Position numbers and translations under genes: made by a program
Notes under the pieces: model-generated
The model's input: only the letters and a program-made list of their open reading frames with translations
Told to the model about the DNA's origin: nothing
The model's database searches: none
DNA from: Dictyobacter formicarum
GTDB taxonomy: Bacteria > Chloroflexota > Ktedonobacteria > Ktedonobacterales > Ktedonobacteraceae
Assembly: GCF_016587435.1 (NCBI RefSeq)
Contig: NZ_BNJJ01000029.1
Span: 1 to 64,000 of the forward strand
Reading direction: 5' to 3'
Length of the DNA: 64,000 bases
In this document: positions 37,569 to 47,185 of the stretch, piece after piece
How the letters are laid out: the number at the start of each line of letters is the position of its first letter
How positions within the stretch are numbered: the first letter of the stretch is position 1

Positions 37569-38816
37569 TCAAACTATGCTGAGCGCATAGCGAATCTCTT
37601 TGAGCACTTCTGCATCCTGTTCGGCCTGCCGGGCTTCATGTAGTGCCTGTTCAGCTACTGGACCGCCAATACTGCCCAGTGCCCAGGCTGCATGTCCACG
37701 GATCAGCGATTCATCATCATGTAATGCTTTTGTTAGAGCAGGGATGGCCTGTGGATCTTTACTGTTGCCCAGTGCCACACATACATTGCGCAAAAAGCCC
37801 CGCCGTTTGGTGCGTTTGATCGGGCTACGGCGAAAGCGCTCTCGAAATTCTTCGTCTGTCAGTGACAGCAGGGGGATAAGCTCAGGCGTACTGCCCACGG
37901 TTGGGCGTGTCTGAAATTCGCTTCGCGGTTGAAACACTTTATTCGATGAACTGGGCGTCACTTCTGCTTCCCCGGTGCGCTTCTGAATTGTCTGTAAGGG
38001 AATGATAGGTTTGCCATGTGCATCGCGTAAACCTAAACGTTTTTCGGCAACTTTATTGACCGGGCACACTTCCTGACAGATATCACAGCCAAAAATAAGA
38101 TTGCCTATCAGTGGTCGCATTTCCAATGGAATGCTGCCACGTAGCTCAATGGTAAGAAATGAAATACATTTAGTAATGTCTAGCTCATATGGATTAGGTA
38201 ATGCGCCTGTTGGGCAGGCGTGGAGGCATATCTCACAACTTCCACAGTTGGCCTTGAGTGGCTCGTCGGGAGTCAGGGGAAGATTGGTAACGATCTCGGC
38301 CAGAAAGACCCAGGAGCCCCACCCTTTGGTCAAGATATTGGTGTTCTTTCCATACCAGCCCAGGCCAGCCCGCTGGGCGACGGCACGATCTACCATACGG
38401 CCCGTGTCCACAAATAAGCGTGTCTCTACTTCATTATCCCATTGATCCCGTGCGTAGTCTTTTAGCCAGCTGGCAAACTGCTGTAGTTTGGGTTTGATAA
38501 TATCATGGTAATCATCTCCCCAGGCGTAGCGCGAGATCCGACCATGTGGTTCCGTTTCGGCTGGCTCTGCTGGTTGTTCGGTCAGATAACACAGCGCCAG
38601 CGTGATAATAGATTGCGCCTCGGGCAGCAAGGCGTCTGGATGGCAGGAGGTCTCCGCCCGCTCGGCGGTAAACCACGGCAGGCCATCCATCAAGCCACGC
38701 CCGATGCGTTCTTGAATAATCTGTTTGGTCTCAGGAAATGCAGCAGCACTGGTAATGCGCGCCGCATCAAAACCTAAGTTATATGCATACTCTTTAATCG
38801 TTTGTGCGTTGAGCAT
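37569..38816 (-). CDS. queG: Epoxyqueuosine reductase QueG
   Basis: Catalyses the last step of queuosine tRNA modification, reducing epoxyqueuosine with a cobalamin and two [4Fe-4S] clusters. The clusters are in CGSCEICLHACPTGAL near 190-205 and FGCDICQEVCPVN near 242. The catalytic region FVDTGRMVDRAVAQRAGLGWYGKNT is around 130. Two HEAT-like repeats close the protein (AIPALTKALHDDESLIRGHAAWALG). 415 residues is normal for the long form. No other queuosine genes are in the window. The ribosome site before ATG 38816 is weak. Confidence 0.93.
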   Translation of the reverse strand: MLNAQTIKEYAYNLGFDAARITSAAAFPETKQIIQERIGRGLMDGLPWFTAERAETSCHPDALLPEAQSIITLALCYLTEQPAEPAETEPHGRISRYAWGDDYHDIIKPKLQQFASWLKDYARDQWDNEVETRLFVDTGRMVDRAVAQRAGLGWYGKNTNILTKGWGSWVFLAEIVTNLPLTPDEPLKANCGSCEICLHACPTGALPNPYELDITKCISFLTIELRGSIPLEMRPLIGNLIFGCDICQEVCPVNKVAEKRLGLRDAHGKPIIPLQTIQKRTGEAEVTPSSSNKVFQPRSEFQTRPTVGSTPELIPLLSLTDEEFRERFRRSPIKRTKRRGFLRNVCVALGNSKDPQAIPALTKALHDDESLIRGHAAWALGSIGGPVAEQALHEARQAEQDAEVLKEIRYALSIV

Positions 38817-38873
38817 TGAGGTTTCACACTATCTCTATATTTGCTGGCCGCTATCCCGTTTTACTGTGCTACC

Positions 38874-39782
38874 TTAATTTGTGATGTCGCGTGTCTGCAG
38901 GGCCCACCAGGTGATGCCGCCGCACAGCGCCAGATAGACAATAATGACAATACCGGCATGGAGATCATTGATAGAGCCCGCGGCCTCTCCAAGTAGGTAG
39001 TTTTGCTGGTTAGTACGCAGGGCACCCAGATTATTGCCAATAAAATAATCTGGTATGGCGGCAAAAAAGGTGCCAAAGGCATTCTGCATACGGCTACCCA
39101 GAATTGTAAACAGACTACTGATACCACCTTCCAGGAACCACCAGATCAAGACGCCTGTGACGCCGGCCGCGGTTGCTTTTCCCCATGTGGACAGGCTGAT
39201 CGCCAGTACGCAATAGGTAAACACGCTGAGCAAGGTTACCAGAAAATAGAGCGCTGTATGCAAGAGCCATTTCGCATTCATAAAGCTCCAATCAATGGTA
39301 CGACCTGCAGGCAAATTTAGTAGCATCCACGTTATTATACCAACAACCATCAATGAGATGAACGCGATACAAACACATACCAGCATCGTTCCCAGCTTGG
39401 CCAGCAAAAACTGAATACGGGTAGGCCCTCTCGTCAGCATCAGGCGAATGCTGCCAACTGAATATTCGCCGCCAACGATTGTGCCAGCCAGAATAATAAA
39501 CAGGATCGTTCCAATGAAATTGGAGATCGAAATAGTGGTGTAGATCATGTCGGAAAAGAGCCGTGACGAGGTTGAGTTTGTAAAGAGCAAGGCTAACACT
39601 ACCGTAACGATAGCGATTGTGCTCAGAACCTTGGACATGGCGCGCTGATGAATTTTGTACAGTTCACCAGCGATTGAGCGGGCCAGCACGTTCAGAAAAT
39701 GCTGGCTACCCATAATAACATTTTCACTGCGTGCCGGGGCTGGAATGAGCTGATCTACAGCTGTTTCTATTTGATTGTTCAT
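38874..39782 (-). CDS. ABC-2 type transporter permease
   Basis: 302 residues with six hydrophobic helices, the first near 50-70 (TIAIVTVVLALLF) and the last near 275-295 (AGIVIIVYLALCGGITWWAL). The layout, with a GGEYSVGSIRLMLTRGPTR loop after helix 2, is typical of ABC-2 permeases such as NatB/BcrB. It overlaps the ATPase gene by 4 bases (ATGA) and forms the exporter with it; the substrate is unknown. queG lies downstream on the same strand after 57 bases. Confidence 0.87.
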   Translation of the reverse strand: MNNQIETAVDQLIPAPARSENVIMGSQHFLNVLARSIAGELYKIHQRAMSKVLSTIAIVTVVLALLFTNSTSSRLFSDMIYTTISISNFIGTILFIILAGTIVGGEYSVGSIRLMLTRGPTRIQFLLAKLGTMLVCVCIAFISLMVVGIITWMLLNLPAGRTIDWSFMNAKWLLHTALYFLVTLLSVFTYCVLAISLSTWGKATAAGVTGVLIWWFLEGGISSLFTILGSRMQNAFGTFFAAIPDYFIGNNLGALRTNQQNYLLGEAAGSINDLHAGIVIIVYLALCGGITWWALQTRDITN

Positions 39783-40855
39783 TTTGCCACTCCTTTTGTG
39801 CGATCAGTTGTACGATCAGCCGCTTTCTTCTGCTCGTATGGAGCCTCAACCACTGGCATCTCTCCTGGTTGGTTGGGTTGCGCAGTCGCCTGTAAGTATA
39901 CAGCTTCCAGGCTTCCTTCGCGTGGATGTAGTTCGGCGGCGAACAGCTCATGGCGTGCCAGCAGTCGATTGATATCAGCCGAACGGGCCGCCGGCGCATC
40001 CACTAACAGTAGCGGTTGTCGCAAAGCATTCTGTTCGATCGCGATGTGGCCGATCCAGCTGGCTTCCTGTCCTTTTAAATGCTGTAAGATGCGTAGTGCT
40101 TCCTGCGCTTCCTCAGCCCGGTTCATTCGAATCTCTACCTGTTCTTTTTCACGCAGAAGCTCTTTGACATCGCCTTGTTTTACCAGATTGCCTTTGCGTA
40201 GAATGGCGACACGGTTACAGACTTGTTGGACCTCAAACAGAATATGGCTGGACAAGAAAATGGTTTTGCCTAATCCGGCCAGGCGTTGAATAAGTTTGCG
40301 AATCTCAATTACGCCGGCTGGATCGAGGCCATTGGTGGGCTCATCCAGCATTACCAGTTCTGGATCAGCCAGCAAGGCTGCGGCAATCCCTAAACGCTGC
40401 TTCATTCCTAGCGAGTAATTGCGATAGGCCAGTTGTTGATATTGCCTGAGTTCAACAATATCCAGCACTTCTTCATAGCGTCGGTTATTGGCGCGTCCCA
40501 GAACCATGCCTGAATTGGCTGCGATCACGCGCAAATTATCCAGGCCCGAAAGGTATGGATAAAAAGTAGGGGTTTCCACGATAGCACCAATACGCTGTAA
40601 AATAGCTGGTAACTGGTATGCATTATCCATGCCAAAGAGCACTGCCCGGCCAGCCGTTGGATGAATAAGTCCAAGCAGCATACGGATGGTGGTTGTCTTG
40701 CCAGATCCGTTGGGACCTAAAAAACCAAATACGTCTCCTCGCATTACCTGCAAATTAAGATCATTGACCGCGACAAGATTTCCAAAAGCTTTTGTTAATC
40801 TTTGAGTACTGATTACTGGCATGCCGTCATATGGGGGTATGCTTATATCGCTCAC
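39779..40855 (-). CDS. ABC transporter ATP-binding protein
   Basis: 358 residues. Walker A is GPNGSGKTT near 49, the Q-loop region IGAIVETPTF near 90, the signature NYSLGMKQRLGIAAALL near 146-162, Walker B ELVMLDEPTNGLDP near 168-182 and the H-loop SSHILFE near 203. The NatA/CcmA-like domain is followed by a 100-residue C-terminal extension of unknown role. The start is GTG 40855 with AAGGAG 7 bases upstream. It drives the permease encoded by the overlapping next gene. Confidence 0.92.
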   Translation of the reverse strand: MSDISIPPYDGMPVISTQRLTKAFGNLVAVNDLNLQVMRGDVFGFLGPNGSGKTTTIRMLLGLIHPTAGRAVLFGMDNAYQLPAILQRIGAIVETPTFYPYLSGLDNLRVIAANSGMVLGRANNRRYEEVLDIVELRQYQQLAYRNYSLGMKQRLGIAAALLADPELVMLDEPTNGLDPAGVIEIRKLIQRLAGLGKTIFLSSHILFEVQQVCNRVAILRKGNLVKQGDVKELLREKEQVEIRMNRAEEAQEALRILQHLKGQEASWIGHIAIEQNALRQPLLLVDAPAARSADINRLLARHELFAAELHPREGSLEAVYLQATAQPNQPGEMPVVEAPYEQKKAADRTTDRTKGVAK

Positions 40856-41548
40856 TGACGACTCCTTCTCTGTTATGTTCTATATTCTATGATGTACATT
40901 TTTTATAGCTACTTTCGCTCGCCAGGCAGTTTATCAGATACAGAGCTGTGTGTTAGCTGACTTCCTGGCTATAGGGAAGACTTTATCTCCTATTCGAATA
41001 GTATACGGTTAGGGCGCAATGCACTTCCACCTGTACCTTTTTATGAAGACCTCCGTATTTTTGTGGTATCCTCTGTAGAGTTGACGCGGGCGTGGGCATT
41101 TTTTAGCCATAGAAACAATACACACTTATATGTACATCGTAGAGCCGGTCCATCAGGAGAATCATCTTCCTTGTTAGATTGGCCAGAGTTAGTTTGTGCG
41201 CTAAAATTGAACCCATCATGAAGGCATATTCATGGCCTTCTCCTTGAGTAACGTTGCTCCTATATGCTCTCTTCTTGTTCCAGAGACTGGCCTTATGCTA
41301 TAATCTGACAAGGAAAATTAGCCTATGAGGATATTCGTATCTCAAAGCAAAGCGTGCTAGCCGCGCAGCAAAAACGCAATCATGTTTCCTACGAGTATTG
41401 GTCTAACGTTTATTTGCAATTTTAATAGGGAATAGACCAGACTGTAATAGCGGTTTATGCCGCCAGCGTTGTCTCCCCTGTTCCGGGTGCTAGCATACCT
41501 CCCTACCTGGTAGAGAGTGCCCGGCGCCCAGGAAAGGACTTGGTTAAA
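40856..41548. other. Intergenic region with promoter and long leader of the FAD/Fe-S gene
   Basis: No gene seen in nearly 700 bases. A promoter, TTGTTC (41275-41280), 18 bp, TATAAT (41299-41304), predicts a leader of about 240 nt. That leader has an inverted repeat TGGTCTA/TAGACCA (41399-41405, 41433-41439) and a GCGG/CCGC hairpin near 41450. The left part near 40860 holds the upstream region of the ABC exporter. Confidence 0.5.
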
Positions 41549-43357
41549 ATGATAGATCCCGATAGCGAATTGGAAGCTCGATATCGTTCAGTGGCTGTAA
41601 CACCGGACTGGTATCAAACAAATATTCCTTGTCAGGTGGGCTGTCCGGCTCATACGGATGTTTCTACCTATATTGGTTTGATTTCACAGGCTCGTTTCGA
41701 TGAAGCGTACCTGTTGAACCGTAAAGCAAATGTTGTACCTGGCGTGCTGGGTCGCACTTGCGCGAAACCATGCGAACCTGTTTGCCGTCGTAATAAAGTC
41801 GATGGTAAGCCAATTGCCATCTGCTGGTTGAAGCGTGCCGCGGCCGATCACCGTGAATATCGCCATCATGCAGAGTGCCCTCCTGTGACCAAAGATAAAA
41901 AGGTTGCAATTGTGGGTGCTGGCTCGGCTGGTATGGCCTGTGCTCGTGATCTACGCGATATGGGCTATCCGGTCACCATTTATGAGCAGTATCCAACCGC
42001 CGGTGGCGTGATGGTAAATGGTATCCCGGTCTGGCGCCTTCCCCGTTATGTGACCACCGAAGAGTGTGATGAATACATGGCGGATATCGGCGTTGAAATT
42101 AAGTACAATACACGTGTTGGCCGCGATGTACAGGTTAAAGATCTGCTTGAAGAGTATGATGCTGTTTACCTGGCTGCTGGTTGTTATGTACCTAATGCAT
42201 TGACTGGTCCCGATAACAAAGTGATCAAAGGTGCTGACCTGCATGGTGTGATCGACGGTATTCGTCTGCTGGAAAAGACGAATTATGGCGAGCCTGCTTA
42301 TTTCGGTAAGCGCGTAGCAGTTCTTGGTTCTGGTTTTACTGCGATGGACTGTTGCCGTACCGCGGTCCGCTTTGGCGCCGAGAAGGTCTATATCATGTAT
42401 CGTCGCTCGAAAGAGGAAGCTGGCTCGGACGAGTATGAAGTAGATGAGGCTATGTTTGAGCATGTTGAGTTCAACTACCTCGTGACGCAGCTGGAAGTAC
42501 AGAGTGAAGACGGTATCCACGTTAGTGGCATGCGCTTTATTCGCAATAAACTGGGAGATCCTGATGCCAGCGGTCGCCGTCGTCCTGTTCCCATTCCCGG
42601 CACCGAGTTCGAGATTGATGTCGACACGGTGATTCCAGCCTTTGGTCAGTATAGCGACGTATCCTGGTTGCCAGCCGAAGAACTGAGCCTTGAGGTTAAC
42701 AAATGGGGTGTGCCTCTGCTGGATATCGAGACCTGGATGACAAACCATCCCGGGCTCTTTGCTGGCGGCGACTTCACGCAAGGTGCTCGTAACCTGATCT
42801 CGGCGATCGGCGATGGCCGTGATGCCGCAGCCGCCATTAACCGCTACCTGGGTGGTGTAGATAAGCCTGCGGAACCCGCCGAAGAGGTTGAACTGCCTGA
42901 CTACCGCCGTGGCATGGTTGATAACTACGAATCCATTCCACACCAGATGTTGCCTTCGCTGCCTCTGAAAGAGCGTTATGCCCATACCCGTGAAACCGAG
43001 ACCGGCTATACACCCGAGCAGGCCGTGATTCAAGCTCGACGCTGCCTGCAGTGTCAGTTGAATATCATGATTGACCCTTCAATCTGTATTCTCTGCTCTG
43101 GTTGTGTGGACATTTGTCCTTATGACTGTATTAGCATGGAAGGCCTGTCTCGCGTAGTCAAAGGGGATCCGATGCATGAGGATACCGAAGACTGGCGCGG
43201 TGGTGCTGATATGATCATTGATGAAGAAAAATGTATTCGCTGTGGACTGTGTATTGTACGCTGCCCCACTGATGCGATCTCTATGGTACAGTTCGAAGTT
43301 GCCAGTCCCAATGCGCGCTGGACAGTTTCGAAAATACCTGTTATCAATGTCAATTAG
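41549..43357 (+). CDS. FAD/NAD(P)-dependent oxidoreductase with N- and C-terminal Fe-S domains
   Basis: About 602 residues related to the glutamate synthase small subunit and the NAD(P)H-binding part of dihydropyrimidine dehydrogenase. The N-terminal Fe-S helical domain has CQVGCPAHTDV near 27 and GRTCAKPCEPVCRR near 70. The FAD fold has VAIVGAGSAGMACA near 119 and the NAD(P) fold AVLGSGFTAMDCCRTA near 258. The C-terminal bacterial ferredoxin domain has CILCSGCVDICPYDC and CIRCGLCIVRCPTDA, two [4Fe-4S] sites. It moves electrons between NAD(P)H and a ferredoxin-like partner; no large subunit is nearby. ATG 41549 follows GGAAAGGA. Confidence 0.88.
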   Translation: MIDPDSELEARYRSVAVTPDWYQTNIPCQVGCPAHTDVSTYIGLISQARFDEAYLLNRKANVVPGVLGRTCAKPCEPVCRRNKVDGKPIAICWLKRAAADHREYRHHAECPPVTKDKKVAIVGAGSAGMACARDLRDMGYPVTIYEQYPTAGGVMVNGIPVWRLPRYVTTEECDEYMADIGVEIKYNTRVGRDVQVKDLLEEYDAVYLAAGCYVPNALTGPDNKVIKGADLHGVIDGIRLLEKTNYGEPAYFGKRVAVLGSGFTAMDCCRTAVRFGAEKVYIMYRRSKEEAGSDEYEVDEAMFEHVEFNYLVTQLEVQSEDGIHVSGMRFIRNKLGDPDASGRRRPVPIPGTEFEIDVDTVIPAFGQYSDVSWLPAEELSLEVNKWGVPLLDIETWMTNHPGLFAGGDFTQGARNLISAIGDGRDAAAAINRYLGGVDKPAEPAEEVELPDYRRGMVDNYESIPHQMLPSLPLKERYAHTRETETGYTPEQAVIQARRCLQCQLNIMIDPSICILCSGCVDICPYDCISMEGLSRVVKGDPMHEDTEDWRGGADMIIDEEKCIRCGLCIVRCPTDAISMVQFEVASPNARWTVSKIPVINVN

Positions 43358-43372
43358 GAAAATGTGGATTTT

Positions 43373-43405
43373 GCGGGGATGATCACTGTCATCCCCGCAT
43401 TTTTT
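43373..43405 (+). terminator. Terminator after the FAD/Fe-S oxidoreductase
   Basis: GCGGGGATGA/TCATCCCCGC with a 6-base loop, then TTTTTT. Confidence 0.88.
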
Positions 43406-43443
43406 ATGTTGTGTATACACGGTAATAATGCTATGGAGGATTG

Positions 43444-43992
43444 ATGGAAATTGATCTGCGACAGCTTAGCCGTACGATGGCTTATGCCTTGCGCCATCAG
43501 CCAGCTAGTTTTGGATTGATATTGGATGATGAAGGCTGGGTCTCTGTGGATTTGCTGGTTAGTGCCTTGCGTCAGCATCGTTCGGCCTGGCAGCAATTAC
43601 ATGTGAGCGATATCGAGCAAGTAATGGCTCTGCCGGGGAAGAAGCGCTATGAGTTGCGTGCTGGCCGCATCCGTGCTTACTATGGACATTCTATTCAACA
43701 ACGTATGCGTCGTGAAACCGCGGTTCCACCAGCGCGTCTTTTCCATGGCACCACTCCCGCTGCATATAAGCAGATTTGTCAGTCTGGCTTGTTGCCCATG
43801 GGGCGTCAGTATGTTCACCTTTCAGAAGATAGAGAGACGGCGCTCCAGGTTGCCCGGCGCCGCACCTCGCAGCCAGTTATTCTGGTTGTGGCTGCCTTAG
43901 ATGCTCATCAAGCCGGCATTCAATTTTATCTGGGCAACGATAGCGTCTGGTTGGCTGATACCATTCCTCCGCTTTACCTCACCAGACAATAA
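43444..43992 (+). CDS. kptA: RNA 2'-phosphotransferase (Tpt1/KptA)
   Basis: Moves an internal RNA 2'-phosphate to NAD+, the final step of tRNA splicing in eukaryotes. In bacteria the natural substrate is unknown. 182 residues is normal. The N-terminal winged-helix lobe has LSRTMAYALRHQP with the catalytic Arg-His near 16-17 and the DDEGWVSVDLLV motif. The C-terminal ADP-ribosyl-transferase-like lobe has LFHGTT near 98, the YVHLSED motif and the later Arg in RRRTSQPVILVV. GGAGG lies 5 bases before ATG 43444. It is isolated from the oxidoreductase by a terminator. Confidence 0.92.
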   Translation: MEIDLRQLSRTMAYALRHQPASFGLILDDEGWVSVDLLVSALRQHRSAWQQLHVSDIEQVMALPGKKRYELRAGRIRAYYGHSIQQRMRRETAVPPARLFHGTTPAAYKQICQSGLLPMGRQYVHLSEDRETALQVARRRTSQPVILVVAALDAHQAGIQFYLGNDSVWLADTIPPLYLTRQ

Positions 43993-44178
43993 TATTAGAG
44001 ATATCCCTTTATCCCTTTTGTCCTATTGGATTGCATTATCTACACTTATCGATCATACTAGATAACAGATAGCTTTGTGCAGTGCTATGTTGTATGTACG
44101 CAGGCTGCAAATATTATTGCTACATAGGTATGTGGTGGGTATGTGTTTTATGTTGTCAGGGAAAGGGATATCATAACT

Positions 44179-44709
44179 ATGTCTCATGTACGTTTCTACT
44201 GCATCAATATTAGTTGCTGGCTGCTAATTTTATTTGGCTTGATCAGTTGTGCTCCAGGTGGCATGTCATCCTCGCATACTTCAGGTGCAAATACCGCTCC
44301 ATCTGGCAATAATTCTTCATCACCCCTTGGATCTGTCCCTACTACAATCAATCGTACAGAACGAATTCTGGTGCCATTGGGGGATAGTAGCCTGACAATT
44401 ACCCATGTCCAACGAAAAGATGACTCAGACGCCACTACCCGCGAAATTAGCGTTACTCTGCTGCTAAAGAATGCTGGTAGACAGCCAATAGTGAATCATG
44501 CCTCGTATTTTCGTCTGGTGACTTCTGAGGGCGATACGCTTGGGCAACAGATCGCTACGTCCGCGCAGTTTGACCGTATCATTGGTGTGGGTGAAACTTT
44601 TAGTGGTACGATTACCTTTAGCATTCCAATTAGTGTGAGCACCAGGTTGCGCTTACTTTATCATACCGAGCGATCAACTCAGACAGCACTTGTACCACTA
44701 AATATATGA
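44179..44709 (+). CDS. Lipoprotein with DUF4352-like domain
   Basis: 176 residues. A signal peptide (CINISCWLLILFGLISC) ends in a lipobox with the modified Cys near residue 24. A Ser/Asn/Gly-rich linker follows. The last 115 residues are all-beta, with TITHVQRKD, the ISVTLLLKNAGRQPIV strand pair and GVGETFSGTITFSIP, a pattern seen in DUF4352 (telokin-like) domains. Its role at the cell surface is unknown. ATG 44179 is preferred over the upstream GTG 44143 because it places a normal signal peptide at the start. Confidence 0.7.
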   Translation: MSHVRFYCINISCWLLILFGLISCAPGGMSSSHTSGANTAPSGNNSSSPLGSVPTTINRTERILVPLGDSSLTITHVQRKDDSDATTREISVTLLLKNAGRQPIVNHASYFRLVTSEGDTLGQQIATSAQFDRIIGVGETFSGTITFSIPISVSTRLRLLYHTERSTQTALVPLNI

Positions 44710-45316
44710 ATATGGATAAAGTTCCTATAATTTTGAATTTGCGCCACCAGTTGGCGTATGGGTACAGGGCCATGTTTGTTTCTTAGCTCGCTGCAGCTAT
44801 CTATCCTTTTTCTTTGTTTTGTCGAGACAGAAACTTTTTAACGACCATCGTTGGTTAAACACAGCTAAAAAGGACCATTTCGGATCTATCCAGCTAATCA
44901 TCATTTCTGCTTGCCATGCTGATTTTGTCGCATGAGTCTAATTTACATAGAATGAATAATGGCTTATCAGGAGTAGCAGTAAGAAAATATGATAACAAGG
45001 ACTTTTAGTTTGCCATGTTATATTTTCTTTAACTATTTTATCTTTCAAGTTATATGCTATTTGCCCACTTCATTCTAGTAGTACATTGGCATAGGTACTT
45101 GACAATTTTCGCCGTATTAAGCAAAATTGAAAAAAAGCCCGATTTGTGAGAGATATGCATCTCTATTAGTCGTATATTTATCATGAATCAGGCGAGTGTA
45201 CCACCGATCAAGGTATATTCTTTCCCCCCTTCTGAGTCGTCTTGCTGTAGTTTGATAAGCAGGTGCCAGCGGCTCACTGACCTGAAAGGATATATGTAGG
45301 TCTGCAAGGAGCAATG
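44710..45316. other. Intergenic region, no gene seen
   Basis: An AT-rich 600-base gap. A small hairpin CGCCA/TGGCG lies near 44741-44756. TTGACA (45099-45104) followed 17 bp later by CAAAAT is a possible promoter for the sigma factor operon. Confidence 0.35.
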
Positions 45317-45982
45317 ATGGTGCGACATGAATGGTCCGATGAGGATCTGGCCCAAAAGCTGCATGATCGAGACCCCGAGGCATTGGAAACTCTTATATCC
45401 CGGTATTCTCGTGAAGTTTTTTATTTTATTCGTTTAGTACTTGATAGCGTTGGGGTAACGCAGGATGCAGAGGAATGTGTCAACGACCTTTTTGTTGCCG
45501 TCTGGCAAGAGATTGATACCTTTGATGCTACACGCGGGACCTTACGTACCTGGCTCACGATGCGGGCAAAATATATTGCCCTGGATCGTCGACGTCAATT
45601 GTGCCGTCGTCAGACGCACAATGTCCAATCTGCTGATGAAATTCGTCAATGGGGTTCAACCGATACTGCTGGAAATCGTAAAGCTTCTGGCTGGGGATAC
45701 GAACACGATACACGTGCAACTTTGCCTCCACATCCAGAAGCAAGTATGGAACATTTGCTAGAGCAAAGCGAAAGGCGTGAGGAATTACGTCTTGCGTTGG
45801 CGACGTTACCCGAACTTGACCGCTTTCTCATCTATCATCGCTATTTTAAATTTGCTAGCACTGAGGAATTAGCGACAAAGACGGGATTGACCCGCCATGC
45901 CGTTGACACGCGACTCTGGCGAGCGCGCAAAAGCTTACGCGAAGCGCTCAAGGAGCATGCCCATGAGTATGAGCGAATTTGA
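45317..45982 (+). CDS. ECF-type RNA polymerase sigma factor
   Basis: 221 residues. Region 2 (about 8-85) includes LETLISRYSREVFYFI, DAEECVNDLFVAVWQEIDTFD and LRTWLTMRAKYIALDRRRQ, the core-binding and -10-recognition helices. Region 4 (about 150-210) includes LPELDRFLIYHRYFKFASTEELATKTGLTRHAVDTRLWRARKSL, the -35 helix-turn-helix. The linker is longer than average. ATG 45317 is 5 bases from AAGGAG; ATG 45314 is too close. The next gene, a membrane protein, starts inside its 3' end, so the pair forms a coupled sigma/anti-sigma unit. Confidence 0.9.
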   Translation: MVRHEWSDEDLAQKLHDRDPEALETLISRYSREVFYFIRLVLDSVGVTQDAEECVNDLFVAVWQEIDTFDATRGTLRTWLTMRAKYIALDRRRQLCRRQTHNVQSADEIRQWGSTDTAGNRKASGWGYEHDTRATLPPHPEASMEHLLEQSERREELRLALATLPELDRFLIYHRYFKFASTEELATKTGLTRHAVDTRLWRARKSLREALKEHAHEYERI

Positions 45983-47177
45983 GAAATACCCTTCAGAATC
46001 ACAGCCTGAAACCTTTTGTCGTCTCGATATGGAAGGTGTATTTCCTGATGATTTCTCGATGGATGAAGTTGAGTTTGCCTGTGAGCTAGATGCCTTATTT
46101 TCTCCTGAGCACGAGGAGCTTCCACCTCTGTTTGTGCAGACATTAATGGATTCTGAAGATGCGCGTTTACAACCTGCTGAACATGAATTTGAGTTGAAGA
46201 CGAAGGCTGCTGTATTTCGTCGTCTTCAACTGGAACGCTGCCTTGTGAACTCTCCACATCCTTCTTTACGCTCGACACTCTTTGATGGGCTGACAACCAT
46301 TTCTCGTCCCTTGTTGGCTTTCTGCGCGTCCTGTGCCTTCTTCATGTTACTCACTGTCGTAGCAACTGCTCCGGCCTTTGCGTCGGGCTTGAGTTATCTT
46401 CTGGCTGGTGCTCATAGCGGGGTATTGTTGGTTAATAATGCCCCCGTTGTGTCTTCAACGGTTTCAAATGTGAAGCATGATCAGGGCACATCCAAAAATG
46501 AGACGCAGCAAATTAGCCTGGCCCAGGCTCAGCATCTTTTGCATTTCCCTCTTTTTGTCCCTTCATCTGTTCCTAGCCGCTATAATCAGAGTGACTTTTA
46601 TATGTATGGAGGAGATAATAGTTGGGCCGATGGTCCAATTATGGTGGTTGAGTATACATACGCTCTCCCCGGCGTAGCTCCTAAGCATATTACTATTTGT
46701 GAATTTAAACCTCAGCGCACAGTGTACCTGGTTGTTAAAAATGGAGCGGCCAAGCAGATTCCTGTTAACCATGGTGGCAACAGCGAGTCAGCCATCTTTG
46801 TTGAGGGCCACTGGACACAGACTGGTGACGCTGATGCTACCTGGGTCTATAATGATCGCAGCGAGATTGTTGATGAAAATAATGGTGTCGTCTTCTGGAT
46901 TGTTGGCGATCCAAGCGATGGTATAAACAATGCTGAGCTGACCTCTGTGGCTAATTCACTACAGGTGTTTGATCTGCATGCTGGCCACCATATCGGAGGC
47001 CGTATTGATCGGGTCACACAGAGTGATGAAGAGACTCCGAGCCAGTTTGCCAATGACGTCATTTCATTGGACAGTCCTGATAATAATGGTGGTCCTTCTT
47101 TTAAACTGGTTGGCGCAACCTCTGATCAACCCCAAAGTCGTAATGCACTGATCAGCCAGTATCCCTTTATGCAATAG
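45963..47177 (+). CDS. Probable anti-sigma membrane protein with DUF4367-like domain
   Basis: 404 residues overlapping the sigma gene by 20 bases, with AAGGAG 7 bases before ATG 45963. The acidic N-terminal 115 residues are cytosolic and would hold the sigma factor, although no zinc-binding HxxxCxxC motif is present. One hydrophobic segment near 118-145 (PLLAFCASCAFFMLLTVV) crosses the membrane. The outside part has AQHLLHFPLFVPSSVPSRY and ends its main domain with NNAELTSVANSL, as in DUF4367 proteins found behind sigma factors in Gram-positive-type bacteria. The signal sensed is unknown. Confidence 0.75.
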   Translation: MSMSEFEKYPSESQPETFCRLDMEGVFPDDFSMDEVEFACELDALFSPEHEELPPLFVQTLMDSEDARLQPAEHEFELKTKAAVFRRLQLERCLVNSPHPSLRSTLFDGLTTISRPLLAFCASCAFFMLLTVVATAPAFASGLSYLLAGAHSGVLLVNNAPVVSSTVSNVKHDQGTSKNETQQISLAQAQHLLHFPLFVPSSVPSRYNQSDFYMYGGDNSWADGPIMVVEYTYALPGVAPKHITICEFKPQRTVYLVVKNGAAKQIPVNHGGNSESAIFVEGHWTQTGDADATWVYNDRSEIVDENNGVVFWIVGDPSDGINNAELTSVANSLQVFDLHAGHHIGGRIDRVTQSDEETPSQFANDVISLDSPDNNGGPSFKLVGATSDQPQSRNALISQYPFMQ

Positions 47178-47185
47178 CATCCAGG

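Noticed and set aside
41951..43033. A 360-codon minus-strand frame opposite the FAD/Fe-S oxidoreductase
   Set aside because: The plus-strand protein has full family motifs along its whole length; the opposite frame is composition-driven and matches nothing.
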